Of a stretch of 64,000 bases of DNA, positions 17,743-26,855 are shown piece after piece. Under the pieces are notes generated by a model. That model was not told the DNA's origin. It searched no databases and saw nothing but the letters and a program-made list of their open reading frames with translations. Numbering within the stretch: position 1 is the first letter of the stretch; each line of letters begins with the position of its first letter. The stretch spans positions 233,897 to 297,896 of the forward strand of contig FXAI01000005.1 in NCBI GenBank assembly GCA_900177435.1. The letters are read 5' to 3'. This DNA comes from Alteromonadaceae bacterium Bs31. GTDB taxonomy: Bacteria; Pseudomonadota; Gammaproteobacteria; Pseudomonadales; Cellvibrionaceae. The position numbers and the translations under genes were made by a program.

Positions 17743-17817
17743 ATTCTCACCTTAGAATCACTTTTTCACATCATACGACAATTTTTTGTCGTCACTTTAC
17801 TGGGAGGTTAGCTGCCC

Positions 17818-18189
17818 GTGTCAGATCGAATGGATATTAATCGTTTGTTGCTGGAGATGCGCACGCTTAAACACCAGAGCACCGCTTTTGGTGGCCCGGG
17901 TGCCCTTGCTGCCAAAGATCGTGTAGGTGGCGCTGGTCAAACCAACGAGCTGCAAAAAGTTAACGGACCGCGTTTTGGTGAGTTAATGGAACAGGCTGTA
18001 AACAAAGTTAACGAAGTGCAGCAGGCGTCCAGTTCCATGTCGGAAGCTTATGTCCGCGGGGATCAAAATATTGACGTGACAGATGTAATGATCGCGTCCC
18101 AAAAAGCCGGGGTTGCATTTGATGCAATGGTACAGGTGCGAAACAAGCTGGTTGAAGCCTACCGGGATGTTATGAATATGCCCATTTAA
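17818..18189 (+). CDS. fliE: Basal-body protein FliE
   Basis: 123 residues, GTG start with 'gggagg' upstream. FliE joins the MS ring to the rod and is needed for export. The N-terminal ~45 residues are variable; the conserved C-terminal part has '[20 protein letters not shown]', '[20 protein letters not shown]' and '[19 protein letters not shown]', the FliE signature. First gene of fliEFGHIJ, with a sigma-54 site 76 bases upstream. Confidence 0.96.
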   Translation: MSDRMDINRLLLEMRTLKHQSTAFGGPGALAAKDRVGGAGQTNELQKVNGPRFGELMEQAVNKVNEVQQASSSMSEAYVRGDQNIDVTDVMIASQKAGVAFDAMVQVRNKLVEAYRDVMNMPI

Positions 18190-18249
18190 TATTTTCAGAA
18201 AACTGTCTTCAGTCCTATCCCTGAATTTTAAACGAGTAGCGAATAGAAA

Positions 18250-19923
18250 ATGGCAAATGCAGCGGTAGCAGGTAACGGAACCAACGATATTATCGACGGT
18301 TTTAATAATTTAAATTTGGTTCGTCAGGCGGGATTAATGATTGCGCTCGCTGCGAGCGTTGCCTTTGGTGTTGTTGTGGCATTTTGGAGCCAGGGCGAGG
18401 ACTATAAACCTCTGTACGGCAGCCTGGATCGATTAGACTCTTCGGAAGTTGGTCAGGTGCTCGATTTTCACGAAATTCCCTATAAGATAGATGGTTCCAG
18501 CGGCGCCCTGCTGGTAGCGGTGGATAAAGTACACAAGGCTCGCCTTGTTCTGGCTGAAAATGGTATTCAGGGTGATAACACTATCGGCTATGAATTACTC
18601 GACCAGGAGCAACCACTTGGCACTAGCCAGTTTATGGAAGCAACACGCTATCGCAGAGGGCTGGAGGGTGAGCTTGCCAGAACCATATCCAGTATAAATT
18701 CCGTGCGCGGTGCCAGGGTGCACTTGGCCATTCCCAAGCGAAGTGTTTTTGTACGCGATGGCAGAGAACCCAGTGCATCGGTATTTTTAGATTTATTTCC
18801 AGGTCGTCCCATTCTGCCAAAGCAAATTACCGGTATTGCAAACCTGGTGGCTTCCAGTATTCCAGAGTTGGACGTGGAGAATGTAACGGTGGTGGACCAA
18901 AGGGGGAACCTCTTATCCGTCGGCGTAGCGGATGAAAAACTGGTTATCGCCGCGCAGCACCTGGATTACACGCGAAAAATAGAAGACGACATCGTATTGC
19001 GGGTAAGGCGGCTGCTCACGCCCATAATTGGCGATGGAAATTTCAAAACAGAAGTTGCGGCAGACATTGATTTTACCGAGATCGAACAAGCCGCAGAATC
19101 ATTTAACCCAGACCTGCCAGCCCTTAGAAGTGAACAAACCGTCGATGAACAGCAAATAGGTAGTGCTGGTGCCGGAGGTATACCCGGAGCCCTTACTAAT
19201 CAGCCTCCGGCGGATGGACAGGCGCCAGAAGTGGCGAATGCTCGTGGCGGCCAAGAAGCAGCACCACCTCCCAGTAATACACGCACCCACTCCACGCGTA
19301 ACTTTGAGCTGGATAGAACTGTCAGCTACACCAAACATGAGAAAGGTCGCCTTCGCCGGCTTACCGTGGCGGTAGTGGTGGATGACAAGAAACGCATGAA
19401 CGCGGATAGCGGGGAGATGGAATCTACCCAATGGGCCGAAGGTGAACTGGAACGATTGTCTATACTGATACGTGACGCTGTGGGTTTTTCGGCAACACGT
19501 GGTGACAGTGTCAATGTGCTCAATGAGTCTTTCCTGCCTCTCCCTGATATGGGCGAGGCGGAAGAGCTGCCTATTTGGGAGTCTCCCAATGTGGTGAGAG
19601 CCTCTAAATATCTGGCCGGGGCGATCATTTTTATTGTTCTGGTATTTGGTTTGGGCAGGCCAGTACTGAAAAGCCTGGCCGGTGCAGGTACCAAAGCCAG
19701 AGAGCAAGACGAAGCGAAAGAAATTGCAGCGCTGCAAGCGGCAGGTATCGACTCCTTTGACTCTCTATCTGACGAGACAGTTACCCTAACAGGCGGGGAC
19801 GCGCTGGCCTTACCAAGCCCGGAAGAAAGCTATGAGCAGCAGCTTAACGCTGTTAAAGGGCTTGTGGCTGAAGATGCAGGGCGCGTTGCCCAGGTGATCA
19901 AACGTTGGATTAACGAAGAATGA
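18250..19923 (+). CDS. fliF: MS-ring protein FliF
   Basis: 557 residues. Forms the membrane-supramembrane ring on which the motor is built. First membrane segment at about residues 26-47 ('LMIALAASVAFGVVVAFW'). YscJ/FliF domains follow, with 'LYGSLDRLDSSEVGQVLD', 'GTSQFMEATRYRRGLEGELARTI' (split) and 'ASVFLDLFPGR'. A Pro/Ala/Gly-rich periplasmic loop lies at about 300-350. Second membrane segment is near 455-475 ('YLAGAIIFIVLVFGLGRPVL'). The cytoplasmic end ('GRVAQVIKRWINEE') is the FliG-binding tail. Its stop overlaps the fliG start (ATGA), which suggests translational coupling. Confidence 0.97.
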   Translation: MANAAVAGNGTNDIIDGFNNLNLVRQAGLMIALAASVAFGVVVAFWSQGEDYKPLYGSLDRLDSSEVGQVLDFHEIPYKIDGSSGALLVAVDKVHKARLVLAENGIQGDNTIGYELLDQEQPLGTSQFMEATRYRRGLEGELARTISSINSVRGARVHLAIPKRSVFVRDGREPSASVFLDLFPGRPILPKQITGIANLVASSIPELDVENVTVVDQRGNLLSVGVADEKLVIAAQHLDYTRKIEDDIVLRVRRLLTPIIGDGNFKTEVAADIDFTEIEQAAESFNPDLPALRSEQTVDEQQIGSAGAGGIPGALTNQPPADGQAPEVANARGGQEAAPPPSNTRTHSTRNFELDRTVSYTKHEKGRLRRLTVAVVVDDKKRMNADSGEMESTQWAEGELERLSILIRDAVGFSATRGDSVNVLNESFLPLPDMGEAEELPIWESPNVVRASKYLAGAIIFIVLVFGLGRPVLKSLAGAGTKAREQDEAKEIAALQAAGIDSFDSLSDETVTLTGGDALALPSPEESYEQQLNAVKGLVAEDAGRVAQVIKRWINEE

Positions 19924-20963
19924 GTACAGCAAACCCCCCGGCAACAGCAAACAAGGAAGGTAAACCCACGGTAAACCTGGCGCGCGTTGATCAAGCGGCC
20001 ATATTACTGATGACCCTTGGCGAAAAAAGCGCTGCCGAAATACTTAAGCATATGGGGCCAAAAGAAGTGCAGCGTCTCGGCACAGCCATGGCAGCGCTTA
20101 ATAATGTTCAACAATACGAAGTAGAAGTTGTGCTCTCCAGTTTTATGGAGGAGGTGAGAACTCAAACGGGCCTTGGCATGGGTGCCGATAGCTATATCCG
20201 CAACATGCTTGTGACAGCTTTGGGAGAAGATAAAGCCAACGGCTTAATTGACCGAATACTCTTGGGTGGCAATACCACCGGGCTGGATACATTAAAGTGG
20301 ATGGAGGCGCGTTCAGTCGCCGATATTATTCGCAATGAGCACCCGCAAATTCAGGCGATTGTTCTGGCCTATCTCGACGCAGACCAATCAGCCGAAATTC
20401 TTAGTTATTTTCCCGAAAAAGTGCGTTTAGATGTAATGATGCGAGTGGCGGCCTTAGATACGGTTCAGCCGGGAGCATTACAAGAACTAAACGATATTCT
20501 GGAAAAACAATTCTCTGGTAATGCCGGCTCGCAAACGAAAGACATGGGCGGCTTTAAAACAGCGGCTGAAATTGTTAACAACCTGGATAGCTCGGTAGGC
20601 AGCGAATTAATGGATTCCATTCGCGAAATCGACGACGATATGGGCAACCAGATTGCAGACCTTATGTTCGTCTTCGACAACCTGAAAGATGTGGATGACC
20701 GAGGTATTCAGGCACTGTTGCGCGAGGTGTCCTCCGATGTGCTTATTCTTGCTCTCAAGGGTGCAGACGAAGCTCTTCAGGAAAAAATATTTGGCAATAT
20801 GTCCAAACGGGCTGCAGAACTGCTGCGCGACGACCTGGAAGCCAAAGGGCCTGTCAAAATTTCCGAAGTGGAAGGTGCACAAAAAGAAATACTTACCATT
20901 GCTCGACGTATGGCAGACGCAGGCGAAATTGCTCTGGGTGGCAGCGGCGAAGAAATGCTCTAA
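19920..20963 (+). CDS. fliG: Motor switch protein FliG
   Basis: 347 residues. FliG couples the C-ring to the stator and sets rotation direction. 'DQAAILLMTLGEKSAAEILKHMGPKEVQRLG' (split, residues ~23-55) starts the N-terminal FliF-binding domain. The middle domain has 'IIRNEHPQIQAIVLAYLD', ending in the EHPQ motif region that binds FliM. The C-terminal domain has the charged helix 'DLMFVFDNLKDVDDRGIQALLREV' (split) that contacts MotA. Overlaps fliF by four bases. Confidence 0.97.
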   Translation: MSTANPPATANKEGKPTVNLARVDQAAILLMTLGEKSAAEILKHMGPKEVQRLGTAMAALNNVQQYEVEVVLSSFMEEVRTQTGLGMGADSYIRNMLVTALGEDKANGLIDRILLGGNTTGLDTLKWMEARSVADIIRNEHPQIQAIVLAYLDADQSAEILSYFPEKVRLDVMMRVAALDTVQPGALQELNDILEKQFSGNAGSQTKDMGGFKTAAEIVNNLDSSVGSELMDSIREIDDDMGNQIADLMFVFDNLKDVDDRGIQALLREVSSDVLILALKGADEALQEKIFGNMSKRAAELLRDDLEAKGPVKISEVEGAQKEILTIARRMADAGEIALGGSGEEML

Positions 20964-20987
20964 GCCTATTTGCATAAGGGCAAATTT

Positions 20988-21791
20988 ATGACTGATGTAT
21001 CGAAGCAGGCCAACCGGCTTTCTCAGGAAGGGCTGGGAGAGGTTTCCTCCTGGAAATTACCCAGCATAGGCGACAAGAAAAAAGTTGTAAAAAGTGCCCA
21101 GCGAGAGCGTTTGGAAAAAAAACAACAATCAGCACGTGAAAAAGTAGAGAACGTGAGCGCGCATAAAAAACCAAAGCCGCTCACGGCAGATGAGTTAAAA
21201 GCGATTGCAGACCAGGCTCAGCAAGAAGGTTATGCCGACGGTTTTAAGGAAGGCATGGACAAGGGACTGAAGCAGGGAGAGGCAAGCGGTCGTGAAAGTG
21301 GGGAAAAAAAGGCCTATACAGAAGTAAAATCTTTTTTGGATGATGAAAAGTCCCGCTTTTCTCAGATTGCGGATCGCCTGATGGAGCCCATGCAGCAGCA
21401 GGAGCAACTACTGGAAAAAACAGTAGTGGAATTGGCGATACAGATAGCTGCGCACTTACTACAAACTGAAATTGAATCCTCCCCCGAAAAGTTGGTACGA
21501 GTAGTCAACTCCGCGATAAGCGCTTTACCTGTTGGGGCAAAAAATATATCTGTGTTTGTTAATGAAGAAGATGCAAAGCTCATCGACAGTGTGCTGCCCG
21601 AGCAACATCGGAATTGGCGTTTAATTGACGACAATTCACTTGCCAGTGGTGGGTGCCGAGTGGAAACGGCAGAAAGCTTTATCGATTATTCCGTCGAGTC
21701 TCGCATTGCTGAATATCTATCGGCGGCGCAAGAGCACAATCTAGAGCCGTTAGAGGACGCTCAGACCCCTTCCAATGCGGCGAAGCAGTGA
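20988..21791 (+). CDS. fliH: Flagellar export regulator FliH
   Basis: 267 residues from ATG 20988 ('aaggg' upstream; an in-frame TTG at 20970 is less likely). FliH binds the FliI ATPase and docks it to FlhA and the C-ring. The N-terminal half is basic and polar; a GxxxG-rich segment '[22 protein letters not shown]' is split at residues ~83-104, a FliH hallmark; the C-terminal domain (about 150-245) has '[17 protein letters not shown]'. Ends by overlapping the fliI start (TGATG). Confidence 0.94.
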   Translation: MTDVSKQANRLSQEGLGEVSSWKLPSIGDKKKVVKSAQRERLEKKQQSAREKVENVSAHKKPKPLTADELKAIADQAQQEGYADGFKEGMDKGLKQGEASGRESGEKKAYTEVKSFLDDEKSRFSQIADRLMEPMQQQEQLLEKTVVELAIQIAAHLLQTEIESSPEKLVRVVNSAISALPVGAKNISVFVNEEDAKLIDSVLPEQHRNWRLIDDNSLASGGCRVETAESFIDYSVESRIAEYLSAAQEHNLEPLEDAQTPSNAAKQ

Positions 21792-23308
21792 TGGCAGTGC
21801 TAAACCCTCCCATTCTGCAAAGACTAAAAAAATACCAGCATTTTGAGGCCCTGGACGTTCATCCCGAGCCACAGGGACGGCTCACTCGCCTGGTGGGCTT
21901 AACACTGGAAGCCGTAGGTCTAAATATTTCTGTTGGTCGCCAATGTAAGATTATTCTCGGTAATAAAAGAGAAGTGGAAGCCGAGGTTGTCGGTTTTCAC
22001 AATGACAAAACATTTTTAATGCCTGTTCAAAAAGTGGAAGGTTTACAGCCTGGTGCAAGGGTTGTCCCTATACATGCCCATAAAAATCTATCTATGGGTG
22101 ATCATTTACGCGGGCGTATACTCAATGGTATTGGCCAGCCATTGGATGGCTTGGGGGCTGTCAATAGTTCGTCTAAGGTAGATCTGGAACCTAGCACCAT
22201 TAACCCGCTGCATCGGCACCCCATTGATCAGCCGCTGGATGTTGGCATTCGCGCGATCAATTCGCTGCTTACTGTGGGCAAAGGTCAGCGCATTGGTTTA
22301 TTTGCTGGTAGTGGTGTTGGTAAAAGTGTATTGCTAGGTATGATGACGCGCTTCACCACGGCGGACATCGTAGTGGTGGGCTTAATTGGCGAGCGAGGGC
22401 GAGAAGTTAAGGAGTTTGTCGATCATATCCTCGGCAAAGACGGCCTGACAAAAGCAGTGGTTGTGGCCGCACCGGCAGATGATGCACCCTTGATGCGCTT
22501 GCGAGCGGCGCAGCTCTCTACGCGTATTGCTGAATATTTTCGCGATCAGGGAAAAAATGTTCTCCTGCTCATGGATTCTCTTACCCGCTTTGCTCAGGCT
22601 CAACGGGAAATATCGCTTGCCATTGGTGAGCCCCCAGCCACCAAAGGGTATCCACCCAGCGTATTCTCAAAAATACCGGAGCTTGTGGAGCGAGCGGGTA
22701 ACGCAGATAAGGGGGGTGGTTCTATTACTGCCTTCTACACCGTATTGACGGAAGGGGATGATCTACAGGACCCTATTGCTGATGCCTCCAGGGCCATACT
22801 GGATGGTCACATTGTTTTGTCCCGTGACCTGGCGGAAGAAGGAGTATACCCAGCGATAGATATCGAGGCTTCGGTAAGCCGGGTAATGCCTAATATTGTG
22901 GATGAGGGGCACTTACAACAGGCACAGAAATTTAAGCAACTACTGGCTCGGTATAGAGCGAACAAAGATTTAATTGCGATAGGCGCTTATGCCACGGGAA
23001 GCGATGCCAATATAGACGCAGCGATCGAAAGGCAGCCATTCCTTAAAGAATTTATCATGCAGAAAATGTCTGAATCCTGTGCTTACCTTCAAAGCCGGCA
23101 GCAATTGCAAGGGGTTATACAGCCTGCAAGCGTAAACAATCAACAGCAAGCGGCTAATACCGAGCAAAACGGCCGACAACTCAATACGCAAGTACAAAAC
23201 ACTCAGCAACAAACCGGTCGTCCTTCGAACAATCAACTGCAAGCCTCTCCTTTACAAAAGCAGGCGAGGCAAAAAAATGCTCGGCCACTGGCCCGATCTA
23301 GGTCATGA
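21791..23308 (+). CDS. fliI: Flagellar export ATPase FliI, with an extra Gln-rich tail
   Basis: 505 residues from ATG 21791. F1-beta-like ATPase of the flagellar type III export system. Walker A GSGVGKS at 173-179, '[14 protein letters not shown]', '[17 protein letters not shown]' (Walker B region), '[15 protein letters not shown]' and '[20 protein letters not shown]'. The core ends near residue 440 ('[11 protein letters not shown]'). About 65 more residues, rich in Gln and Asn and ending basic ('[11 protein letters not shown]'), are not part of usual ~440-450-residue FliI proteins. The fliJ start overlaps the stop. Confidence 0.97.
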   Translation: MAVLNPPILQRLKKYQHFEALDVHPEPQGRLTRLVGLTLEAVGLNISVGRQCKIILGNKREVEAEVVGFHNDKTFLMPVQKVEGLQPGARVVPIHAHKNLSMGDHLRGRILNGIGQPLDGLGAVNSSSKVDLEPSTINPLHRHPIDQPLDVGIRAINSLLTVGKGQRIGLFAGSGVGKSVLLGMMTRFTTADIVVVGLIGERGREVKEFVDHILGKDGLTKAVVVAAPADDAPLMRLRAAQLSTRIAEYFRDQGKNVLLLMDSLTRFAQAQREISLAIGEPPATKGYPPSVFSKIPELVERAGNADKGGGSITAFYTVLTEGDDLQDPIADASRAILDGHIVLSRDLAEEGVYPAIDIEASVSRVMPNIVDEGHLQQAQKFKQLLARYRANKDLIAIGAYATGSDANIDAAIERQPFLKEFIMQKMSESCAYLQSRQQLQGVIQPASVNNQQQAANTEQNGRQLNTQVQNTQQQTGRPSNNQLQASPLQKQARQKNARPLARSRS

Positions 23309-23745
23309 GTTTACCTTCAAAGCGGATTCAAATTGTTATTGATCTTGCGCGACGAAAGCTGGACGCCGCCGCCACGGAGTTACAGCTAAAACAGCAAGCC
23401 TTAAAGCAGGAGCGAGACAAATTAGGTGATTTGAGTGACTATTATCAGCATTACTCTGAATTATTTGCAAATAAAGTGATGGGCGTAAGAGCCAGAGATG
23501 TAGCGAATTCCAGATTGTTTTTGCAGCAGATGACTCAGGCAATTAAAGCACAGGAGCAGCAGTTACTTTTTGCCGAGAAAACCGTTGTGACTGCACAACA
23601 GCTCTGGCACGGATGTTACCTAAAGGTTCAATCGCTAATAGATTTGCAGCAGCGTTATGTTACTGAAGAACAACATGACTTAGAGAAAAAGGAGCAGCGC
23701 CTGGTGGAAGAATGGCTTACTTCCCGGCAGCCGCGTCAAGGTTGA
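23305..23745 (+). CDS. fliJ: Flagellar export stalk protein FliJ
   Basis: 146 residues, predicted to be one long antiparallel coiled coil throughout, as in FliJ (related to the F1 gamma stalk). It fits within the FliI ring and contacts FlhA. Features: '[19 protein letters not shown]', a basic/Gln-rich heptad pattern and '[12 protein letters not shown]' at the end. Length matches the family. Last gene of fliEFGHIJ; the next gene is on the other strand, 49 bases away. Confidence 0.93.
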   Translation: MSLPSKRIQIVIDLARRKLDAAATELQLKQQALKQERDKLGDLSDYYQHYSELFANKVMGVRARDVANSRLFLQQMTQAIKAQEQQLLFAEKTVVTAQQLWHGCYLKVQSLIDLQQRYVTEEQHDLEKKEQRLVEEWLTSRQPRQG

Positions 23746-23794
23746 GTTTAGTGTGACTGAACATTTTCAGCGGCTATTTAGTTGATAAAAGACA

Positions 23795-25513
23795 TTAGTT
23801 AATTAAAGACAGGCAGCAGCGGTAGTGTACTGCACGGCTGTCTTCCTGGTGAAGAATCTCACCCTGCAGGCTGTAGCGACGGTAATCGCCCTCGGCATTT
23901 TTTAGTCTAATGGCACTTGTCATGGTGCTAAGGTTAGATAAACTAATCGTAAGCTCCTTTCTCAATTGATGTTCGTCATCGGGGTGAACCCTGTCAAATA
24001 TTTCCATATTACGATAGATGTTTTTTTCAAGCTCTGTCGTAAAGCCCAACAGCTCCAAGGCAATCTCGCTCCACATCACTGTTCCCTTTTCCAAGTCCCA
24101 CTCGAAACTGGCCAGGGTGCCGTCATGCTGCAGCTCATGTTTCACATGAGGCGCTTCCGCTTCGGATTTTTTTAATTCTTCTCGGAGGTCCGCGTTTTCC
24201 AACAGCATAGAGTAGGCGAAAGTAACATTGTCCATAAAGCTGCTAAAGCTGCTGAAACTACTTTCAGAATGTTGTCTCGCTCGCTGACCAAAAAAACTTA
24301 GAATTCCCCACAAATTATTTTTGCAAAAGATAGGGAAGTGAACACAGGTATCGAATTCGCCATCGGAACGACTGCGAATAGCTTTAGGAGGAAACTCCTC
24401 CGGGGCGCAAACATAGTCGGGGTTATTGCCAGTGATAACGGTGGTTTCGGTGTGCTCAAAAATTTTGTGCGTGTGCATGTGAGCACGCCGGTTGCGGTCA
24501 TAGACAACGCAAGAGAGCACACCAAAATGCATAAACTCGCTAAACAACGGCGCCAGGCACATTATTTTATCCAGCTGAGAAAATACAATATCTCGGGTGA
24601 GTTCGAAGCTGTTGTTAAGTAAAGAGCTGGTATAGTCAGTGTTGGAGAGCACGGCATTGCTTTCTTCAGCTATCTTCTTGTTGTTTTGCTCGGCCTTGTG
24701 TTGCACACACAAGGTGGGTGCAATAGTAATCGCTGCACTGGGCATCACTTTACTATGTATCATGCGCTCCAATGTGCTAATACAGCGATTTGCCAACAGG
24801 TCCAGATTCTGGTCGATATAGCTGAGTTCTGGTGTCAGTACCTTCATTAGCCGAATGGCGTCGAAGGCAACAATATCAATTTCCCCAGGGAAAGAGACGC
24901 CAGCTTCTTCAATTTTTTTGATGAAGCCCATCGCGGTGTGGCCTGCACCGCAGAACACGCCAGTGCATTTAGACATGCGTTGCAGAAACTCTGTGCCTGC
25001 GCTGAGACCGCCAGAAAATATAGTGTCTGGAGCAACGATTAGCTGTTCAGAACCAGAAGGTAGCCCGTGGGATTTCTGCAGCTCACAAAAACGCTCGTAG
25101 CGTTTTCGCAAATCGTACTGGGTTATATCACCAACATAGAGGAGTTTTTGATGACCCTTTTGGGTCAGGTATTCAAAGGCAAGCTCTGCCCCCTGAGCAT
25201 TGTCACTGGCGATTACTGGAATATCTAAGGGAAAATAGTCGTGTGCGACGGCAACCACTGGAATCTGCCGGTTTTGCAGCCTTTCCACCAGTTTTGGGTT
25301 GGCTGCATTTCGAATAACAATGACGCCATCCAGATCATTCACGCCAACCGCCAAGTTGTAGCTGCCAAAACCGTCTGTGCGAATTGCGCTAAAACGGTAA
25401 TTTTTCGCTTCACAGCCTTGCCTTATCTGGTTGATGATCTCTCCCATATAGTCGCCCTGGAGGTACGGTGTGATAACTCCAAGGTGAAGAGGTTGACTTG
25501 AACTGCTGAACAT
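23795..25513 (-). CDS. LacI-type sensor / GAF-like / PAS protein with no output domain
   Basis: 572 residues from ATG 25513 (GGAG five bases upstream; an in-frame upstream codon at 25537 is less likely). Residues ~10-270 form a periplasmic-binding-protein fold of the LacI/GalR sensor type: 'LHLGVITPYLQGDYMGEII', 'LDGVIVIRNAAN', 'IPVIASDNAQGAELAFEYL', 'GHQKLLYVGD', 'FCGAGHTAMGF' and 'IVAFDAIRLM'. Residues ~290-460 look like a GAF domain; ~475-570 is a PAS domain ('FEWDLEKGTVMWSEIALELLG', 'RVHPDDEHQLRKEL'). There is no signal peptide, no helix-turn-helix, no kinase and no GGDEF. It may sense a sugar-like ligand in the cytoplasm and act through protein contacts. Function unknown. Confidence 0.8.
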   Translation of the reverse strand: MFSSSSQPLHLGVITPYLQGDYMGEIINQIRQGCEAKNYRFSAIRTDGFGSYNLAVGVNDLDGVIVIRNAANPKLVERLQNRQIPVVAVAHDYFPLDIPVIASDNAQGAELAFEYLTQKGHQKLLYVGDITQYDLRKRYERFCELQKSHGLPSGSEQLIVAPDTIFSGGLSAGTEFLQRMSKCTGVFCGAGHTAMGFIKKIEEAGVSFPGEIDIVAFDAIRLMKVLTPELSYIDQNLDLLANRCISTLERMIHSKVMPSAAITIAPTLCVQHKAEQNNKKIAEESNAVLSNTDYTSSLLNNSFELTRDIVFSQLDKIMCLAPLFSEFMHFGVLSCVVYDRNRRAHMHTHKIFEHTETTVITGNNPDYVCAPEEFPPKAIRSRSDGEFDTCVHFPIFCKNNLWGILSFFGQRARQHSESSFSSFSSFMDNVTFAYSMLLENADLREELKKSEAEAPHVKHELQHDGTLASFEWDLEKGTVMWSEIALELLGFTTELEKNIYRNMEIFDRVHPDDEHQLRKELTISLSNLSTMTSAIRLKNAEGDYRRYSLQGEILHQEDSRAVHYRCCLSLIN

Positions 25514-25877
25514 TTTGGCTCCAGTTAAGTAAAGCAAAATTTTTTAGGCCTGATTACGGCCTATCCATTACTCGCTCTCCACGCCGGCAGGGCTTGCTTG
25601 CTCCATAAGCTGGCGCCTATTGTCACAAACACTGAGAGATTATTCCATAGGGCGGGCATTGCTCGGAGTGAATGGTGGTAAAAATTTGTAAGATCTTTGA
25701 CTTGAGAAAAGTGTGCCAACCAAATTTCTATAGCCACAGGGTGTTTTATTCCCAAAAACCTTTAATTCGTTCATTTTGAGAAAGTAAAGTTTTAAAAAAT
25801 TGACTAAAAACACTGTAAATCGCTAATTACTGCACTTTCTAGCAAGTTCTACAACAACAGCTAGACTTAGGATAATC

Positions 25878-25921
25878 CCACCCCGAGGGCATCGCAATGC
25901 CCACTGTTAAGCCGGGTGTGG
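25878..25921. promoter_or_regulatory. Nested inverted repeat upstream of the second chemotaxis operon
   Basis: Outer arms CCACCCCG (25878-25885) and CGGGTGTGG (25913-25921) pair over 8 bp with one bulged T. Inside is a perfect hairpin, GGGCAT-CGCA-ATGCCC (25887-25902). It lies in a gene-free region (25514-26052) that holds the start regions of both divergent genes. A further short arm pair (AGCG/CGCT) lies near 26000. Either a structured 5' leader or small RNA, or an operator; the strand is not decided. The rest of the gap shows no clear promoter: a GATAAT at 25871 has only a weak -35. Confidence 0.5.
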
Positions 25922-26052
25922 CTATTCATGAATGTTTGAATTCTGGAAAGCTGGCTTGGTAAATACAGTTGGGAGACGGAGTATAGGCATCGTTATAGCG
26001 AAGTTAAACGCTAAGCCCTGCTATTGGAATACCTTGAAAAGGAGAGGTGCGT

Positions 26053-26337
26053 ATGGCTTCCACAGTAAGTTTTAATTTGCCCGAGAATTTAACCATCGCA
26101 AACATACATGGTTTACATGAAGATTTTGAGGCGCTGGTGGATAAGGAAGAGTGTGATGCCATTGTGTTGCGAGCAGATGGCGTGCAGCGTGCCGATACAG
26201 CGGGCCTGCAGTTAATAGCGGCCTTTGTAAAGGCGTCTCGGGAAAGGCAGATACAGGTCAGTTGGGATCATCCTTCAGAGAAACTCTGCACTGTTGCTGC
26301 ATTGTTAGGGCTTGAGAAGATGATAGGTATTCACTGA
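26053..26337 (+). CDS. STAS-domain protein at the head of the second chemotaxis operon
   Basis: 94 residues from ATG 26053, with 'aggagagg' upstream (an in-frame GTG six bases earlier is possible). A lone STAS domain (anti-sigma-factor-antagonist fold): 'NLTIANIHGLHEDFEALVD', 'CDAIVLRADGVQRADTAGLQLIAAF' (split) and 'LEKMIGIH'. The usual phosphorylated Ser position of the D-S-S-G loop is D-T-A-G here, as in MlaB-type STAS proteins, so switching by a serine kinase is uncertain. The gene is 79 bases before cheY and likely co-transcribed, so it may tie the array to another partner. Confidence 0.85.
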   Translation: MASTVSFNLPENLTIANIHGLHEDFEALVDKEECDAIVLRADGVQRADTAGLQLIAAFVKASRERQIQVSWDHPSEKLCTVAALLGLEKMIGIH

Positions 26338-26416
26338 TACATCGCTGTAGCACCAAGACCGGACGATAAGCGTCAAATTTAACCCTCGTGATTACCGAAA
26401 TTTGGAGACTGTTTTT

Positions 26417-26779
26417 ATGGCCAAAATACTCGCCGTTGATGATTCTGCATCGATGAGACAAATGGTTAGCTTTACATTGAAAGGTGCCGGGCATGATGTT
26501 TGTGAGGCGTCGGATGGAGTGGAAGCGCTGAAACTGGCGAAGGCCGAGAGGGGAGTTGATTTGGTGATATCTGATATTAATATGCCAAATATGGATGGCA
26601 TATCTTTGATAAAAGAGTTGCGTCAACTGCCAGCGTTTAAGTTTACCCCCATTCTTATGTTAACCACAGAATCGGGTAGCGAAAAAAAATCAGAAGGTAA
26701 AGCGGCGGGGGCAACAGGCTGGATAGTTAAGCCATTTAACCCGGACCAGCTGTTGGCCACTATTGGTAAAGTTCTCTGA
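26417..26779 (+). CDS. cheY: CheY-type response regulator (system 2)
   Basis: 120 residues from ATG 26417; an in-frame TTG at 26402 is less likely. A single receiver domain with all active-site residues: Asp8/Asp9 in 'AVDDSAS', phospho-acceptor Asp53 in 'ISDINMPNMDG', Thr83 in 'MLTTES' and Lys105 in 'IVKPF'. It is the first catalytic gene of a set in the order cheY-cheA-cheW-receptor-cheR-cheD-cheB, the same order as the Pseudomonas aeruginosa che2 cluster. Whether it acts on the motor or on a different output cannot be told from sequence. Confidence 0.93.
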   Translation: MAKILAVDDSASMRQMVSFTLKGAGHDVCEASDGVEALKLAKAERGVDLVISDINMPNMDGISLIKELRQLPAFKFTPILMLTTESGSEKKSEGKAAGATGWIVKPFNPDQLLATIGKVL

Positions 26780-26855
26780 CTGAATTTGTAGCAGATACCA
26801 GAAACTAATTCTGGCGCGGGATGCATACATATTAAAGCGGGTAGCAAGGTAAAAA

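Noticed and set aside
25561-25755. 64-codon minus-strand frame upstream of the LacI-type sensor gene
   Set aside because: No RBS, no family pattern, and it lies in an AT-rich regulatory gap.
25860-26050. c-di-GMP (GEMM) riboswitch in front of the second chemotaxis operon
   Set aside because: The nested stem is real, but the conserved GEMM sequence elements are not present.
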